DNA of 64,000 nt from an uncultured Lachnospiraceae bacterium. GTDB lineage: Bacteria > Bacillota > Clostridia > Lachnospirales > Lachnospiraceae. The position numbers and the translations under genes were made by a program. The notes beneath the pieces are model-generated. The model had not been told where the DNA came from. It was given only the letters and a program-made list of their open reading frames with translations, and did not search any database. Shown piece by piece: positions 51,830 to 61,706 of the stretch. Location of the stretch: positions 1 to 64,000 of the forward strand of contig CATOOV010000002.1 in assembly GCA_951801955.1 (NCBI GenBank), written 5' to 3'. Each line of letters begins with the position of its first letter. The first letter of the stretch is position 1.

Positions 51830-53089
51830 TTAATGTGTTTTTCGATTAATAAATTCCGTTTTGTATTTGGAATACATGATTTTTTGGCTGTGGTACAGTC
51901 CATAATAGCCAGACAACATGTAGCCCAGGGCGATAGACAGCAGATAATACGGCATCCCAGTAAAGCCAAACAGTTCAAAACAGATTAACAGGGAGGTGAT
52001 GGGGCAGTTGGTAACTCCGCAGAATACGGCGCCCATACCACAAGCAGTGCATAGTGCAGGGAAAAAACCAGTAACGTTTCCAAACAGGCAGCCAAAAGTG
52101 CCGCCAATTACAAAAGAAGGCACAATTTCCCCTCCTTTAAATCCTGAGCCAAGGGTTACGGCTGTAAACACCATTTTTAATAAAAAAGCATAAGGTACAT
52201 AATCATTTTCAAAGCAACGCTCGATGATTGGCATCCCAGCGCCGTTGTAGTCTTGGGTCTTGACCAGCAAGGTCAGGATCACAATAAAGGTGCCTCCAGT
52301 AAAAATTCGAAGGTAAGGGTTGGGAAGGTATTTTTTATACAGATTTTCCCCGCTGTGGAGCATGATACAAAATAGGGTGCTCACTCCGGCACAAAGCATG
52401 GCGAGAAGCGCGATGGGCACACCCGTTGCCAAAGAAAATTCCGGGAGTTCTGTCAAGAGGAACTGTTCTGGCATTACATGGAAATATGCTGCAACCCCAT
52501 TCGCAGTCAGGGAGGAGATGACACAGGGCACAAGCGCCGCATAGTGCATAATTCCTACGCTGACCACCTCCATAGAGAAAATAGCGGCAGCCATCGGGGT
52601 ACCGAACAGTGCAGAAAATGCTGCGCTCATGCCACACATAATCATAATATGCTGGTCTTTTTCGTCAAATTTTAGCAGGCATCCAAGAGTATTGCCAATG
52701 CTCCCGCCAAGCTGCAGTGCAGCGCCTTCCCTTCCGGCAGAACCGCCGAACAGGTGGGTCATAATTGTGGAAATAAAGATCAATGGCGCCATTTTTAAGG
52801 GGATATGTTTGCCAGAGTGGATGGCGGCAAGAACCAGGTTTGTACCAGTATCTTTTTCATCATGCATCACATGGTAAGCGCCTACAATCAAAAGCCCTGC
52901 AAAGGGGAGCAATAGGACCAGGCTTGGGTATAACAGCCGTGTCTCATTTGCCCATGCCATACAGTAATGGAATATGGTGCCGGCGCCGCCGATTAAAATG
53001 CCGGATAAGACGGAAAATATCAACCATTTTATAAAAATGCAAAAACGGCTGATAAAATGATGGATATAATATTGAAACTCTTCTCTCAT
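51830..53089 (-). CDS. ClC-family chloride channel/antiporter
   Basis: This 419-residue ClC protein has the family filter motifs GGSAGREGAALQLGGSIG (like GxxGxEGP, about residue 115) and GSGFKGGEIVPSFVIGGTFG (like GGxFxP, about residue 318). There are many membrane segments. The central tyrosine of chloride-selective members is not obvious to me, and the GREGA variant suggests a fluoride- or chloride-type branch not easily told apart. No CBS domains are present. GGGAG precedes the ATG. The neighbouring cation antiporter suggests ion or pH homeostasis. Confidence 0.88.
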   Translation of the reverse strand: MREEFQYYIHHFISRFCIFIKWLIFSVLSGILIGGAGTIFHYCMAWANETRLLYPSLVLLLPFAGLLIVGAYHVMHDEKDTGTNLVLAAIHSGKHIPLKMAPLIFISTIMTHLFGGSAGREGAALQLGGSIGNTLGCLLKFDEKDQHIMIMCGMSAAFSALFGTPMAAAIFSMEVVSVGIMHYAALVPCVISSLTANGVAAYFHVMPEQFLLTELPEFSLATGVPIALLAMLCAGVSTLFCIMLHSGENLYKKYLPNPYLRIFTGGTFIVILTLLVKTQDYNGAGMPIIERCFENDYVPYAFLLKMVFTAVTLGSGFKGGEIVPSFVIGGTFGCLFGNVTGFFPALCTACGMGAVFCGVTNCPITSLLICFELFGFTGMPYYLLSIALGYMLSGYYGLYHSQKIMYSKYKTEFINRKTH

Positions 53090-53163
53090 AAGTAAACTCC
53101 CAAGTCTAAGTATCGTCTCCTTTGTCCTGTTTCGTTTGGAACAAAGGAAGCCATAGAATTATT

Positions 53164-53185
53164 CAAGAACGTCATCCGCATTCTT
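53164..53185 (-). repeat. R2 half-copy
   Basis: CAAGAACGTCATCCGCATTCTT matches the AAGAACGCC hairpin of R2. It lies in the 240-base gap between the divergent ClC and DUF975 genes. Confidence 0.55.
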
Positions 53186-53332
53186 TTATCACTGTTTCAT
53201 CTTACCATCCATTTTGCCAATGTGCAAGATGGACTTTGTAAGGTTATTGTAAGAAAAGAACAGTCTATTGTTAAGATAGATAAAATAAAATAGACTTAAT
53301 AGATAAAAGAATTCGACAAGGAGGAGATAAAT

Positions 53333-54181
53333 ATGTGGACAAGAAAAGAATTAAAGGAGAAGGCAAAAGAGCGGTTGCGGATGAACTACTGGAAATGTAT
53401 TCTTGCTGCGCTTTTGCTTGGGTTAATCGGCGGAGGGGTTGGCATAAAAATTCCAGAAAAAATTTTATTTGGCAATCGTGGCAGTTCTTCTTCTGAGGAA
53501 GAATATGAATTTGAAGAATACGAGGATGACGGTCCCAATCTGGATGAATTTTTTAGTTCTATCGGAGAAAAAAGCAGTACCTTTGGCGATGGGGAGTTTG
53601 ATGATGGGAAAGGCGTTGCGCTGATGGTGGTATTTGTCACTTTGATGATGGTGCTGTTTATTTTTATTTTGGTATTGCTTGTGGTTGTGCTTCCTTTACA
53701 TATTTTGCTGATAAATCCTATGGAAGTTGGGATTCGGCGTTTTTTTGCCAGGAATTTAAAAGAACAGGCAAATATACGGGAAGTATGTTACGCTTTTGAC
53801 CATAGTTATAAAAATTGTGTAAAAGTTCAGTTTTTCCGCGGTTTGTATATCTTTTTGTGGAGTTTGCTGCTGGTGGTTCCGGGAATTATAAAGGCGTATG
53901 AATACAAGATGATGCCTTATATTTTGGCGGAAGAACCAGAAATCAGTATGGGGGAAGCCTTTGTGCGAAGCAAATTTATGATGGATGGGAACAAATGGAA
54001 GGCTTTTGTCCTGGACTTATCATTTCTGGGATGGTATATTTTAAGTGGGATGACTTTTGGAATTTTAAGTATCTTTTATGTTGGACCTTATGTAGAACAA
54101 ACAAGGGCAGCGTTATACCGGAAATTAAAAGAGCAGAAAGGAAGCGGGAACAATGGCATATACGATTCTGGTTGCAGATGA
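53333..54181 (+). CDS. DUF975 membrane protein
   Basis: This 282-residue protein begins with the DUF975 signature MWTRKELKEKAKERLRMNYWKCILAALLLG. Four to five membrane segments follow, split by an acidic extracellular loop (SSSEEEYEFEEYEDDGPNLDEF, about residues 50-75). The later part (FDHSYKNCVKVQFFRGLYIFLWSLLLVVPGIIKAYEYKMMPYILAE) is also typical. The molecular role of DUF975 is unknown. AAGGAGG precedes the ATG. The response regulator gene begins 29 bases before its stop, so it probably shares transcription with the two-component system. Confidence 0.9.
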   Translation: MWTRKELKEKAKERLRMNYWKCILAALLLGLIGGGVGIKIPEKILFGNRGSSSSEEEYEFEEYEDDGPNLDEFFSSIGEKSSTFGDGEFDDGKGVALMVVFVTLMMVLFIFILVLLVVVLPLHILLINPMEVGIRRFFARNLKEQANIREVCYAFDHSYKNCVKVQFFRGLYIFLWSLLLVVPGIIKAYEYKMMPYILAEEPEISMGEAFVRSKFMMDGNKWKAFVLDLSFLGWYILSGMTFGILSIFYVGPYVEQTRAALYRKLKEQKGSGNNGIYDSGCR

Positions 54182-54845
54182 TGAAAAGGAGATTCGCGAG
54201 CTACTTTGTCTGTATCTGGAAAAAGATGGTTATCAAGTGTTGGAGGCGGCAGATGGATATAAGGCGCTTTCCTTATTAGAAAAAGAAGAAATTGACATGG
54301 CTCTTTTGGATATTATGATGCCGAAGATGGATGGGTTCAGGGTGCTGAAAAAGCTGCGGGAAACCAGCAATATCCCTGTCATGATTTTGTCAGCAAAGGA
54401 CCAGGATGCAGATAAAATATTAGGTCTGGATCTGGGAGCGGATGATTATTTGACAAAACCTTTTAACCCTATGGAGGCAATGGCAAGGATCAATTCCCAT
54501 ATCCGCAGGTTTTATTCCTTAGGGGTAAAGGGCAAAGAGCTAAAGCAGCTTCAGGTAAAAGACCTGAAACTGGATACAGAAGCATGTATGGTATATCAAG
54601 GGGAGAAGCCTATTGATTTGACTTCTGTGGAATATAAATTACTGCGGCTGTTTATGGAGCATCCAGGAAAAGTATTTACGAAACAGCAGGTATATGAAAA
54701 CGTCTGGGGCGAGGAATATGCCATTGCAGATAATAATATTATGGTGTGCATCAGCCGGCTGAGGTCGAAATTATCTTCCGACAGTACCGCTTATATCAAG
54801 ACCATCCGGGGGCTTGGGTATCGTATGGAGAAGGATTCGGCATGA
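54153..54845 (+). CDS. OmpR/VanR-like response regulator
   Basis: This 230-residue regulator has receiver residues DDE (9-11), phospho-acceptor D in ALLDIMMPKMDG (about 53) and LTKPFN (about 102). The winged helix reads IDLTSVEYKLLRLFMEHPGKVFTKQQVYENVWGEEYAIADNNIMVCISRLRSKL. Layout and spacing resemble VanR-type regulators. The start codon lies inside the DUF975 gene, with AAAGGAAGCGGG upstream. The kinase start overlaps its stop by ATGA. It may regulate cell-envelope genes, including DUF975. Confidence 0.93.
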   Translation: MAYTILVADDEKEIRELLCLYLEKDGYQVLEAADGYKALSLLEKEEIDMALLDIMMPKMDGFRVLKKLRETSNIPVMILSAKDQDADKILGLDLGADDYLTKPFNPMEAMARINSHIRRFYSLGVKGKELKQLQVKDLKLDTEACMVYQGEKPIDLTSVEYKLLRLFMEHPGKVFTKQQVYENVWGEEYAIADNNIMVCISRLRSKLSSDSTAYIKTIRGLGYRMEKDSA

Positions 54846-56059
54846 GTAAGAAGGAATGGAAATGGTTTTTGGTCAAGCGGTTTCTTCTGATTTTACTTTT
54901 GGTCAGTTTCAGTGAACAAATGCTTGCAGCGATATATGAACAAATGATTTTTCCTTGGCTTTCGAATACATTACATATTGATTTTTTTACTGCGGGGCTG
55001 GAAAATGGGCAGACTATTGGAGCATTGCTGCGGGGCGGATGTTACCTTGCCGTTATGGGGTTGTGCAGACAATTTCCAGATGTGGTAGGTTTTGGCCTTG
55101 GTGCGCTCAGTGAGAAATGGGCAGGGAGTGCAGTGGCAGGGCAGATTACTAGGCAGACCGCACATATGAATCAGCGTCAGATGCAGATTTATATATTGGG
55201 AATGATTGCCTTGACGCTTTTGATTTTGATTACCCTTTTTGTTCCCTATGTACTTGCCGCTTTTGCTTTCAGCCAAATGGTGGAGACGCAGATTCAAAGG
55301 ATGGAGAAAGTGGAACAGCAGCAGAAGGAAGAGTATGACAGAAGAAGAAATTTGCTGCTGTCAGATGTGGCGCATGATTTGAAAACGCCGATGACTACGG
55401 TGGCAGGCTATTCTAAAGTACTTTTGGAGGAAACGGTCTTGCCAAAAGAGGGACGAAGCTTTGGAATGGGACCATTATCAATGGGCACAAGGCAGCAGGA
55501 ATATTTGGAAACCATTTATAACAAATCTATGCAGATGAGCGGGCTGTTAAATTTGCTGTTTGAATATGTCAAGCTGGACAGCGAGGGGTTCCAGCTAAAA
55601 AAAACAAACGAAGATTTGTGGGAACTTTTGCGGGAATGTGTAGCGGGGCTTTATATGGATTTTGAGGAAAAACAGATGGAAATGATTCCGAAAATTCCAG
55701 AGGAAGCATTTCAGATGGACATAGACCGGATTCAATTCCAGCGGGTTGTCAATAATCTTCTGAACAATGCACTTCGCCACAATAGTCTGGGAACACGCGT
55801 ATGGATTTTGGCAGAACAGGAAGATGAGTATGCTGTTATCCAGATCTGTGATGACGGGGAAACGATACCGGCAGAGACTGCAAAGTATATCTTTGAGCCG
55901 TTTGTCCTAGGGGATGAATCCAGGAACAGCAGACATGGCAGTGGATTAGGCTTAAGTATCGCACATAAAATTATTGCCATGCATGGCGGCGACCTGACGC
56001 TGGAACAAGAAGAGGGAGAGGAGTATACCAAGGCATTTGTAATTCGGCTTAGGGTATAA
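54842..56059 (+). CDS. Sensor histidine kinase (VanS-like)
   Basis: This 405-residue kinase has two membrane helices (about residues 10-30 and 115-140) and a HisKA site LLLSDVAHDLKTPMTTVAGYSKVLLE (histidine about 179). The HATPase domain has N-box VNNLLNNALRHN and G-boxes GDESRNSRHGSGLGLSIAHKI. It forms a pair with the response regulator, overlapping by 4 bases. The start is ATG 54842; the open frame upstream is inside the regulator gene. It is the last gene of the DUF975-RR-HK unit. The signal is unknown. Confidence 0.93.
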   Translation: MSKKEWKWFLVKRFLLILLLVSFSEQMLAAIYEQMIFPWLSNTLHIDFFTAGLENGQTIGALLRGGCYLAVMGLCRQFPDVVGFGLGALSEKWAGSAVAGQITRQTAHMNQRQMQIYILGMIALTLLILITLFVPYVLAAFAFSQMVETQIQRMEKVEQQQKEEYDRRRNLLLSDVAHDLKTPMTTVAGYSKVLLEETVLPKEGRSFGMGPLSMGTRQQEYLETIYNKSMQMSGLLNLLFEYVKLDSEGFQLKKTNEDLWELLRECVAGLYMDFEEKQMEMIPKIPEEAFQMDIDRIQFQRVVNNLLNNALRHNSLGTRVWILAEQEDEYAVIQICDDGETIPAETAKYIFEPFVLGDESRNSRHGSGLGLSIAHKIIAMHGGDLTLEQEEGEEYTKAFVIRLRV

Positions 56060-56178
56060 ATGGAATCTATTGACGTAAGATTTTGTGTACGGTATAATTA
56101 ATTCAGGATTCGTATGGAACTATATGGTTAAGATAGAAGAGGCACCGTCGGATTTTGATGGGAAAACCATTGTATGTC

Positions 56179-56312
56179 CTCTGTTGGGAGGAAGAAAGAT
56201 AAACTTATAGAATACAAATGCAAAATACCAGGAAGCGCCATATGGCTCTGTTGGGAGTAAGAAGGATAAATTTATGGAGTACAGATATGAAATACCAGAC
56301 AGCTTCTATAGC
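56179..56312 (+). repeat. 67-bp tandem duplication across the jetA start
   Basis: Copies at 56179-56245 and 56246-56312 share CTCTGTTGGGAG-AAGAA-GATAAA-TTAT-GA-TACA and more. The upstream copy carries ATA (56207) where the real start ATG (56274) lies and stops after 17 codons. Confidence 0.75.
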
Positions 56313-57686
56313 TTGTTCCGGTCACCGAACCGGGACATGTATATAGAAGCCTTATTGATTATAAACGAAGAATATGAATATCAGAGTTATTTTCTAAGCA
56401 GGGAATCTTGTGTGCGGATTTTAAGCGAGTATTTTTCCCAGAAAAAGTTTCAGATGGAGCGGGAGGAAAATGAGACGGATCTTGATTTGCAGGAAACACC
56501 TGCAAACCGTATTTTAAATTGGTTGTTGAAGAGCCGCTGGCTGAAAAAGTTAGAGGATTATTATGCCCAGGTCACCAATATTATGATCCCGGATTATGCG
56601 GCGGTTTATATTGAAGCTTTTGAAAAACTTACCAGCCAGGAAGTGGACGAGACAGAGGTTTATATCCAGAATATCTATGCCATCTTATTTTCTCTGAGGA
56701 ATGACCCTCATGCCAGTGCAGGGCTGCTGCGCACGGCACTGCACAATACCAGGAGGCTGAATAAGTCTCTGCAGGACATGCTTCACAATATGGACCGTTT
56801 TTTTGACAGCCTGCTGGAACAGGAATTTTATGGGGATTTATTGAAGGAGCATTTGGACGGTTATGTGCAGGAGATTATCCGCAGAAAATACCATATTTTA
56901 AAAACCAGCGATAATTTTTATATCTATAAAAGCGGAATCAAGCAATGGATTCGGGAAATGCAGGATAATTACGACTGGATGGAAAACCTTGCCGGGCAAA
57001 ACGAGAGGGAGTTAAACGTGCCGGCAGGCGCAGGGCAGGGAAATTCAATGGAAGAATGCCGTCAGGAAATTTTGGATATCTTAGATCGGATTGACCGGGG
57101 ATTTGACCATATTGAACGGCGCATCGCCAACCTGGACAAGGAACATATGAAATATGTCAAGGCTACCGTGGCAAGGCTGAATTACCTGCTGGACCAGGAG
57201 GGCAGCATGAGGGGCATGGTGATTCAGATTTTAAATGGAATTTCCAAAAGGGAACGGCAAAAGCAAGATCTGGAAAAGGTGGCAAAGAAGATGAATCTTT
57301 CCCAGTTTGAGATCCTGACAGGAAAATCCCTGTACCGGAAACGTGCGCCAAGAAAAAAATTTATCGAAAATTTACAGCCCCAGAAGGAACAAGAGGAACT
57401 TTCCAAAGAGGATATTTTAAGGATTAACCAGATCCATCACAGGTACAACAGACAACAGATTGAAGAATTTTTAGAGAAACATGCCGATGCAGAGGGAACC
57501 ATACGGATTGGGGAAGAATCGGTAAAAAGTGAGGAGGATTTTGAAAAGCTGATTCTTGCCTATGATGATGCAGGAAAGAAAAACAGCAGGTACCAGTTAT
57601 TAGCCCAAAAGGGGGATGACCTGGTTGTGGACAATGGAAAATACCGCTATCCCAGATTGGCATTTATACGAAAGGAACATTTATGA
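56274..57686 (+). CDS. jetA: Wadjet JetA-like protein (DUF5716), kleisin-type subunit
   Basis: This 470-residue protein begins MEYRYEIPDSFYSLFRSPNRDMYIEALLIINEEYEYQ, matching the JetA/DUF5716 family. A winged-helix-like N-terminus is followed by a long helical middle (LEQEFYGDLLKEHLDGYVQEIIRRKYHILKTSDNFYIY) and a C-terminal helical segment. In Wadjet and MksBEF-type complexes this subunit is the kleisin that bridges the SMC dimer. It is the first of three overlapping genes (next start overlaps by 4 bases). The ribosome binding site is AAGGAT. A 67-bp tandem duplication covers its start region. Confidence 0.88.
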   Translation: MEYRYEIPDSFYSLFRSPNRDMYIEALLIINEEYEYQSYFLSRESCVRILSEYFSQKKFQMEREENETDLDLQETPANRILNWLLKSRWLKKLEDYYAQVTNIMIPDYAAVYIEAFEKLTSQEVDETEVYIQNIYAILFSLRNDPHASAGLLRTALHNTRRLNKSLQDMLHNMDRFFDSLLEQEFYGDLLKEHLDGYVQEIIRRKYHILKTSDNFYIYKSGIKQWIREMQDNYDWMENLAGQNERELNVPAGAGQGNSMEECRQEILDILDRIDRGFDHIERRIANLDKEHMKYVKATVARLNYLLDQEGSMRGMVIQILNGISKRERQKQDLEKVAKKMNLSQFEILTGKSLYRKRAPRKKFIENLQPQKEQEELSKEDILRINQIHHRYNRQQIEEFLEKHADAEGTIRIGEESVKSEEDFEKLILAYDDAGKKNSRYQLLAQKGDDLVVDNGKYRYPRLAFIRKEHL

Positions 57687-58354
57687 TAGAGTATTTTGAT
57701 CAGTTACCAGAGGAAGAGCAGCAGCAGTTGGCACAGGTAATACAGACTTTGCTGCGGCAGACCTTTTTCCTGGAACGAAAATATGAAAAGCGTACTGGAA
57801 GGTTTGTCTTTAACAAAGGGTACCGTTTGCTGGAAAAGCATTTGGAATTCTTGAAGGAATACTTTCAGATTGCAGGCATACAGGTCCAGGAAAATGTCCA
57901 AAACGGCGTAATCTATCTAACCGGGGAACAGGTGACGACAGAACGGCTTACCCGGCTTACCACGATTTACTTGTTGGTTTTAAAACTGATTTATGATGAA
58001 CAGATGGCGTCCGCTTCCACCAGTGTAAATATTTATACGACTTTGGGGGACGTCAATGAGAAGATGGGAAGTTTCCAGCTTCTTAAGGACAGACCTTCTT
58101 CCACAGAGATTCGAAGGGCTCTTGCCGCATTAAAGCGCTATCAGATTCTGGAAGTGCTGGATTCTGTGGAGGAGGCGCAAGCAGAGACACGCCTGATTAT
58201 TTATCCCTGCATCAATATGGTATTGATGGGGGAGAATGCAAGGATTTTGCTGGAAAGCTTTCAGGAGGAAGAGATAGAATCTCCAAAACAGGCAGAAGGG
58301 GAACTGTCCAAACAGGAGGCAGAGGAGGGACACAATGGAGCAGATGAAACATAA
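57683..58354 (+). CDS. jetB: Wadjet JetB-like protein (DUF4194), KITE-type subunit
   Basis: This 223-residue winged-helix accessory subunit is of the DUF4194/MksE kind and binds the kleisin. Recognisable are RYEKRTGRFVFNKGYRLLEKHLEF-like and the conserved SVNIYTTLGDVNEKMGSFQLLKDRPSSTEIRRALAALKRYQILEVLD. The C-terminal ~25 residues are an acidic tail. It overlaps jetA by 4 bases and jetC by 20 bases, implying tightly coupled translation of complex subunits. Confidence 0.88.
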   Translation: MIEYFDQLPEEEQQQLAQVIQTLLRQTFFLERKYEKRTGRFVFNKGYRLLEKHLEFLKEYFQIAGIQVQENVQNGVIYLTGEQVTTERLTRLTTIYLLVLKLIYDEQMASASTSVNIYTTLGDVNEKMGSFQLLKDRPSSTEIRRALAALKRYQILEVLDSVEEAQAETRLIIYPCINMVLMGENARILLESFQEEEIESPKQAEGELSKQEAEEGHNGADET

Positions 58355-61300
58355 TTTAAAGGACCGTTTTGAAATATTGACCCGGATGTGTCTGAATAAC
58401 TGGCATTACATTGACCAAAAAACCCTGTCTTTCCATAAAGAAATTAATTTTTTTACGGGGCATTCCGGCAGCGGAAAATCCACGATTATTGACGCAATGC
58501 AGGTGGTTTTGTATGCAAATACAGATGGAAGGGGGTTTTTTAATAAGGCGGCGGCAGACGATTCCGACCGGAGCTTGATTGAGTACCTTCGGGGCATGGT
58601 AAATATGGAGGATAACAACCAAAGCCAGTATCTGAGAAATCAGGACTTTTCCACAACCATTGTGCTGGAGTTTACACGCAGCGATACCAGGGAGAGGCAG
58701 TGTATAGGGGTGGTTTTTGATGTGGATACAGCGGCAAATGATTATTCCAAACGGTATTTCTTCTGGCATCGGGGCGGGTTGTTTGAAAATGGATACCGTT
58801 TCGGGCACAGGGCGATGTCCACGGAGGAGATCCGGGAGTTTTTAAACAAAAATTATGAAAAGGCAGAGTGGTACGCAACTTCCCGCAATGAGGCGTTTCG
58901 CAGGAGGCTCTACGACGAGTATCTGGGCGGGCTGGATATGGAGAAATTCCCTATGTTGTTCAAACGGGCGATTCCCTTTAAAATGAACAGCCGGATAGAA
59001 GAGTTTGTAAAAGAATATATCTGCCTGGAACAGGATATCCATATAGAAGATATGCAAGAAAGCGTAATCCAATATGGCAGGATGCAGAAAAAAATTATGG
59101 ATATAGGGGAAGAGATTGCAAGTCTCAGAGAAATTCAAAAAGCCTTTGGACAGGTAGAAGAAAAGAAAAAAGAAATTCAAAAATATCAGTATTTTGCGGA
59201 AAAGTTTTCGATTTTAAGGAAACAAGAAAAAATAAAAGAACTTGAGGATAAGGTTGAGTTTCGCAGACAAGATCTGGAGCGAAATAAGGAGCTGTTAGCG
59301 CAGCAGAAGAAAGAAAAACAAGAATACGGCAAAAAAAAGGAGGAATTGATCCGCCTTATTGCACAGACAGGCTATGAGGAAGCGAAAAACCAGTTAAAGA
59401 GCGTCGAAGAGCTGTTGGAACGGCTCAAACGCAACAAGCAGGAATGGGACCGTACAGGAGAGGGATTAAAGGCTTGGGCAGAAAACGAGCTTGCTGTAAA
59501 TGCCATTTTATGGAATGTGGAAAAATTTTGCCAGTATTCCATTACACGGCAGGAATTGGATACCTTGAAAGGGGCGATTATCCAACTGCGCCAGGAGGTG
59601 TCAGAGGAAAAAGAGGAACTGCAGACCCAGATCCGGGAGGAGCGCAGAAAGTTAAAAGAGGCAGAAAGGGAACTTTCAGAGCTTCGCAAGGGAGGCAAAG
59701 CATACCCTAGAGAACTGATTGAGGCAAGACAGTATCTGTACCAGAAGTTATCAGAACAGAATGGAAGGGCAGTTTCTGTCAGTATTCTTGCGGATCTTCT
59801 GGATATCCAGGAGGAACGCTGGCGCAATGCTGTGGAAGGGTATCTGGGCAGGAATAAACTGTTGTTAATTGTAGAGCCTAAATATGCCAAGCAGGCGCTT
59901 TTTTTGTATCATCAGATGGATCGCAAAAAATTTTCCAGGGTTTCTGTGCTGGACACTGAAAAAGTGCAGAAAGCGCAGTTCCAGGTACGGGAAGATGCCT
60001 TGGCTGAGGCGGTAAAGACAAAAGAAGGGTATGTGAAAAATTATCTGGATTTTCTTTTGGGAAATGTAATGAAATGCGATTCTATGGAGGAAATGCGCCA
60101 GTTTCCTATTGGAGTGACAGATGACTGTATGTTATACCAGGGCTATCGCCTTCAGCACATGAATCAGGATTATTATACGAAATTTGCCTATATTGGTGCG
60201 GAAAGTTTAAAACGGAGAATGTCCATGCTCAAGAAGAAGCGGGAGGGCTTGGAGAAGGAACTGCGGCATTCATTGGAAGAACTGGAACATTTGAATCATC
60301 TCTTAGGGATGGAATCTCTCGACAGGGAGGCTGGCGAATATATGGAGTGGCTGTCGGATATTGGACGGATTGAAAGGCAGCAAAAGGAGAGGGAACATTT
60401 GGCAGCGCGGATTTTGGAATTGCAGCAGAAAGACGTGGCACGGCTGAAAATGCAGATAGAAGAGCTGGAAGAAAAGATTCAAAAGCAAGACGCACAGATT
60501 TTGCATTTATCCAATGAAATTTATGATGGGGAAAAACAGATTGTGCGGCTAGGACAGGAGCATATCCAGCTTGGTCAGGAATTGACAAAACAAGAATATG
60601 AGTTTCAGATTATATCCGAGATAGAACAACAAATTGCTGTGTTGTTAGATCAGAAAAACAAGGGATTTGAGCAGTTGGAAAAACAATATCTGAGCCGTAA
60701 GGAATCGGCAGTTGTGCAGCAGGAGGAACTCTTTCGGGAACTTGCCAGGATTCGCAGTAGTTATCTGCAGAATTATCCCAATCGCAGTTTTGGCGCTTTT
60801 GAGGAAACAAACCACAATTATGATACGTTATTGGAGCAGCTGCAGTGCAGTGACCTGGAGCGTTTTGGACAGCTTTCCAGGGAACAGGCGAAATCGGCAA
60901 TGGAGCATTTCAAAGATGATTTTATATACAAAATACGAAGCGCCATCGAGGATGCCATGCGCAGGAAGGATGAATTAAATAAGATTATTGCAAAGCTGGA
61001 TTTTGGAAAGGACAAATATCAGTTTGTATTTACGAAAAACGCTGGCGAGGATGGAAAGTATTTTGACATGTTTATGGATAAAGATTTGCAGATTAACCCA
61101 AACCAATTATCCAACCAAATGGTAAACCAGATGAATCTGTTTACCATGGAGCATGAAAATAAATATGGGGATTTGATGAATGAACTGCTGAATATCTTTA
61201 TTCCTCCGGCAGACGCCACGATAGAGGAGCAGGAAGAGGCAAAACGCAATATGGATAAATATGCGGATTACCGTACTTACTTGTCTTTTGACATGCAGCA

Positions 61301-61706
61301 GATTATCCAAGGGGAAAACAATAAGCCCATGAAATTAAAACTCAGCAGGATGCTGAAGAAAAATTCTGGCGGGGAAGGGCAGAATCCTCTGTATGTGGCA
61401 TTGTTGGCAAGTTTTGCCCAGACTTACCGGATTACCATGGACAGCAAAGTTTTAAGGTCGCCTACGATCCGCCTGGTGGTATTGGACGAGGCATTTTCCA
61501 AGATGGACGCAGAGAAAGTGGCAAGCTGTATCAGTTTGATTCGAAGTCTTGGATTTCAGGTGATAATCAGCGCGACCAACGATAAGATTCAAAATTATCT
61601 GGAAAATGTGGACAAAACATTTGTGTTTGCCAATCCCAATAAAAAAAGTATTTCCATCCAGGAATTTGAAAAACGGGAGTTTGAAGAATTGGCATGGGAG
61701 GAATGA
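58335..61706 (+). CDS. jetC: Wadjet JetC-like SMC ATPase
   Basis: This 1123-residue SMC-family ATPase has Walker A FTGHSGSGKSTIIDAMQVVLYAN (about residue 40), long coiled-coil arms (about 275-480 and 630-890) around a hinge-like globular part (about 480-620, DIQEERWRNAVEGYLG), the ABC signature NSGGEGQNPLYVALLASF (about 1013) and Walker B IRLVVLDEAFSKMDAEKV (about 1045). JetC/MksB-type proteins extrude DNA loops with JetA and JetB. All ATPase motifs are intact. GAGGAGGG precedes the ATG. In Wadjet the nuclease JetD normally completes the operon, but none follows here. Confidence 0.93.
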   Translation: MEQMKHNLKDRFEILTRMCLNNWHYIDQKTLSFHKEINFFTGHSGSGKSTIIDAMQVVLYANTDGRGFFNKAAADDSDRSLIEYLRGMVNMEDNNQSQYLRNQDFSTTIVLEFTRSDTRERQCIGVVFDVDTAANDYSKRYFFWHRGGLFENGYRFGHRAMSTEEIREFLNKNYEKAEWYATSRNEAFRRRLYDEYLGGLDMEKFPMLFKRAIPFKMNSRIEEFVKEYICLEQDIHIEDMQESVIQYGRMQKKIMDIGEEIASLREIQKAFGQVEEKKKEIQKYQYFAEKFSILRKQEKIKELEDKVEFRRQDLERNKELLAQQKKEKQEYGKKKEELIRLIAQTGYEEAKNQLKSVEELLERLKRNKQEWDRTGEGLKAWAENELAVNAILWNVEKFCQYSITRQELDTLKGAIIQLRQEVSEEKEELQTQIREERRKLKEAERELSELRKGGKAYPRELIEARQYLYQKLSEQNGRAVSVSILADLLDIQEERWRNAVEGYLGRNKLLLIVEPKYAKQALFLYHQMDRKKFSRVSVLDTEKVQKAQFQVREDALAEAVKTKEGYVKNYLDFLLGNVMKCDSMEEMRQFPIGVTDDCMLYQGYRLQHMNQDYYTKFAYIGAESLKRRMSMLKKKREGLEKELRHSLEELEHLNHLLGMESLDREAGEYMEWLSDIGRIERQQKEREHLAARILELQQKDVARLKMQIEELEEKIQKQDAQILHLSNEIYDGEKQIVRLGQEHIQLGQELTKQEYEFQIISEIEQQIAVLLDQKNKGFEQLEKQYLSRKESAVVQQEELFRELARIRSSYLQNYPNRSFGAFEETNHNYDTLLEQLQCSDLERFGQLSREQAKSAMEHFKDDFIYKIRSAIEDAMRRKDELNKIIAKLDFGKDKYQFVFTKNAGEDGKYFDMFMDKDLQINPNQLSNQMVNQMNLFTMEHENKYGDLMNELLNIFIPPADATIEEQEEAKRNMDKYADYRTYLSFDMQQIIQGENNKPMKLKLSRMLKKNSGGEGQNPLYVALLASFAQTYRITMDSKVLRSPTIRLVVLDEAFSKMDAEKVASCISLIRSLGFQVIISATNDKIQNYLENVDKTFVFANPNKKSISIQEFEKREFEELAWEE

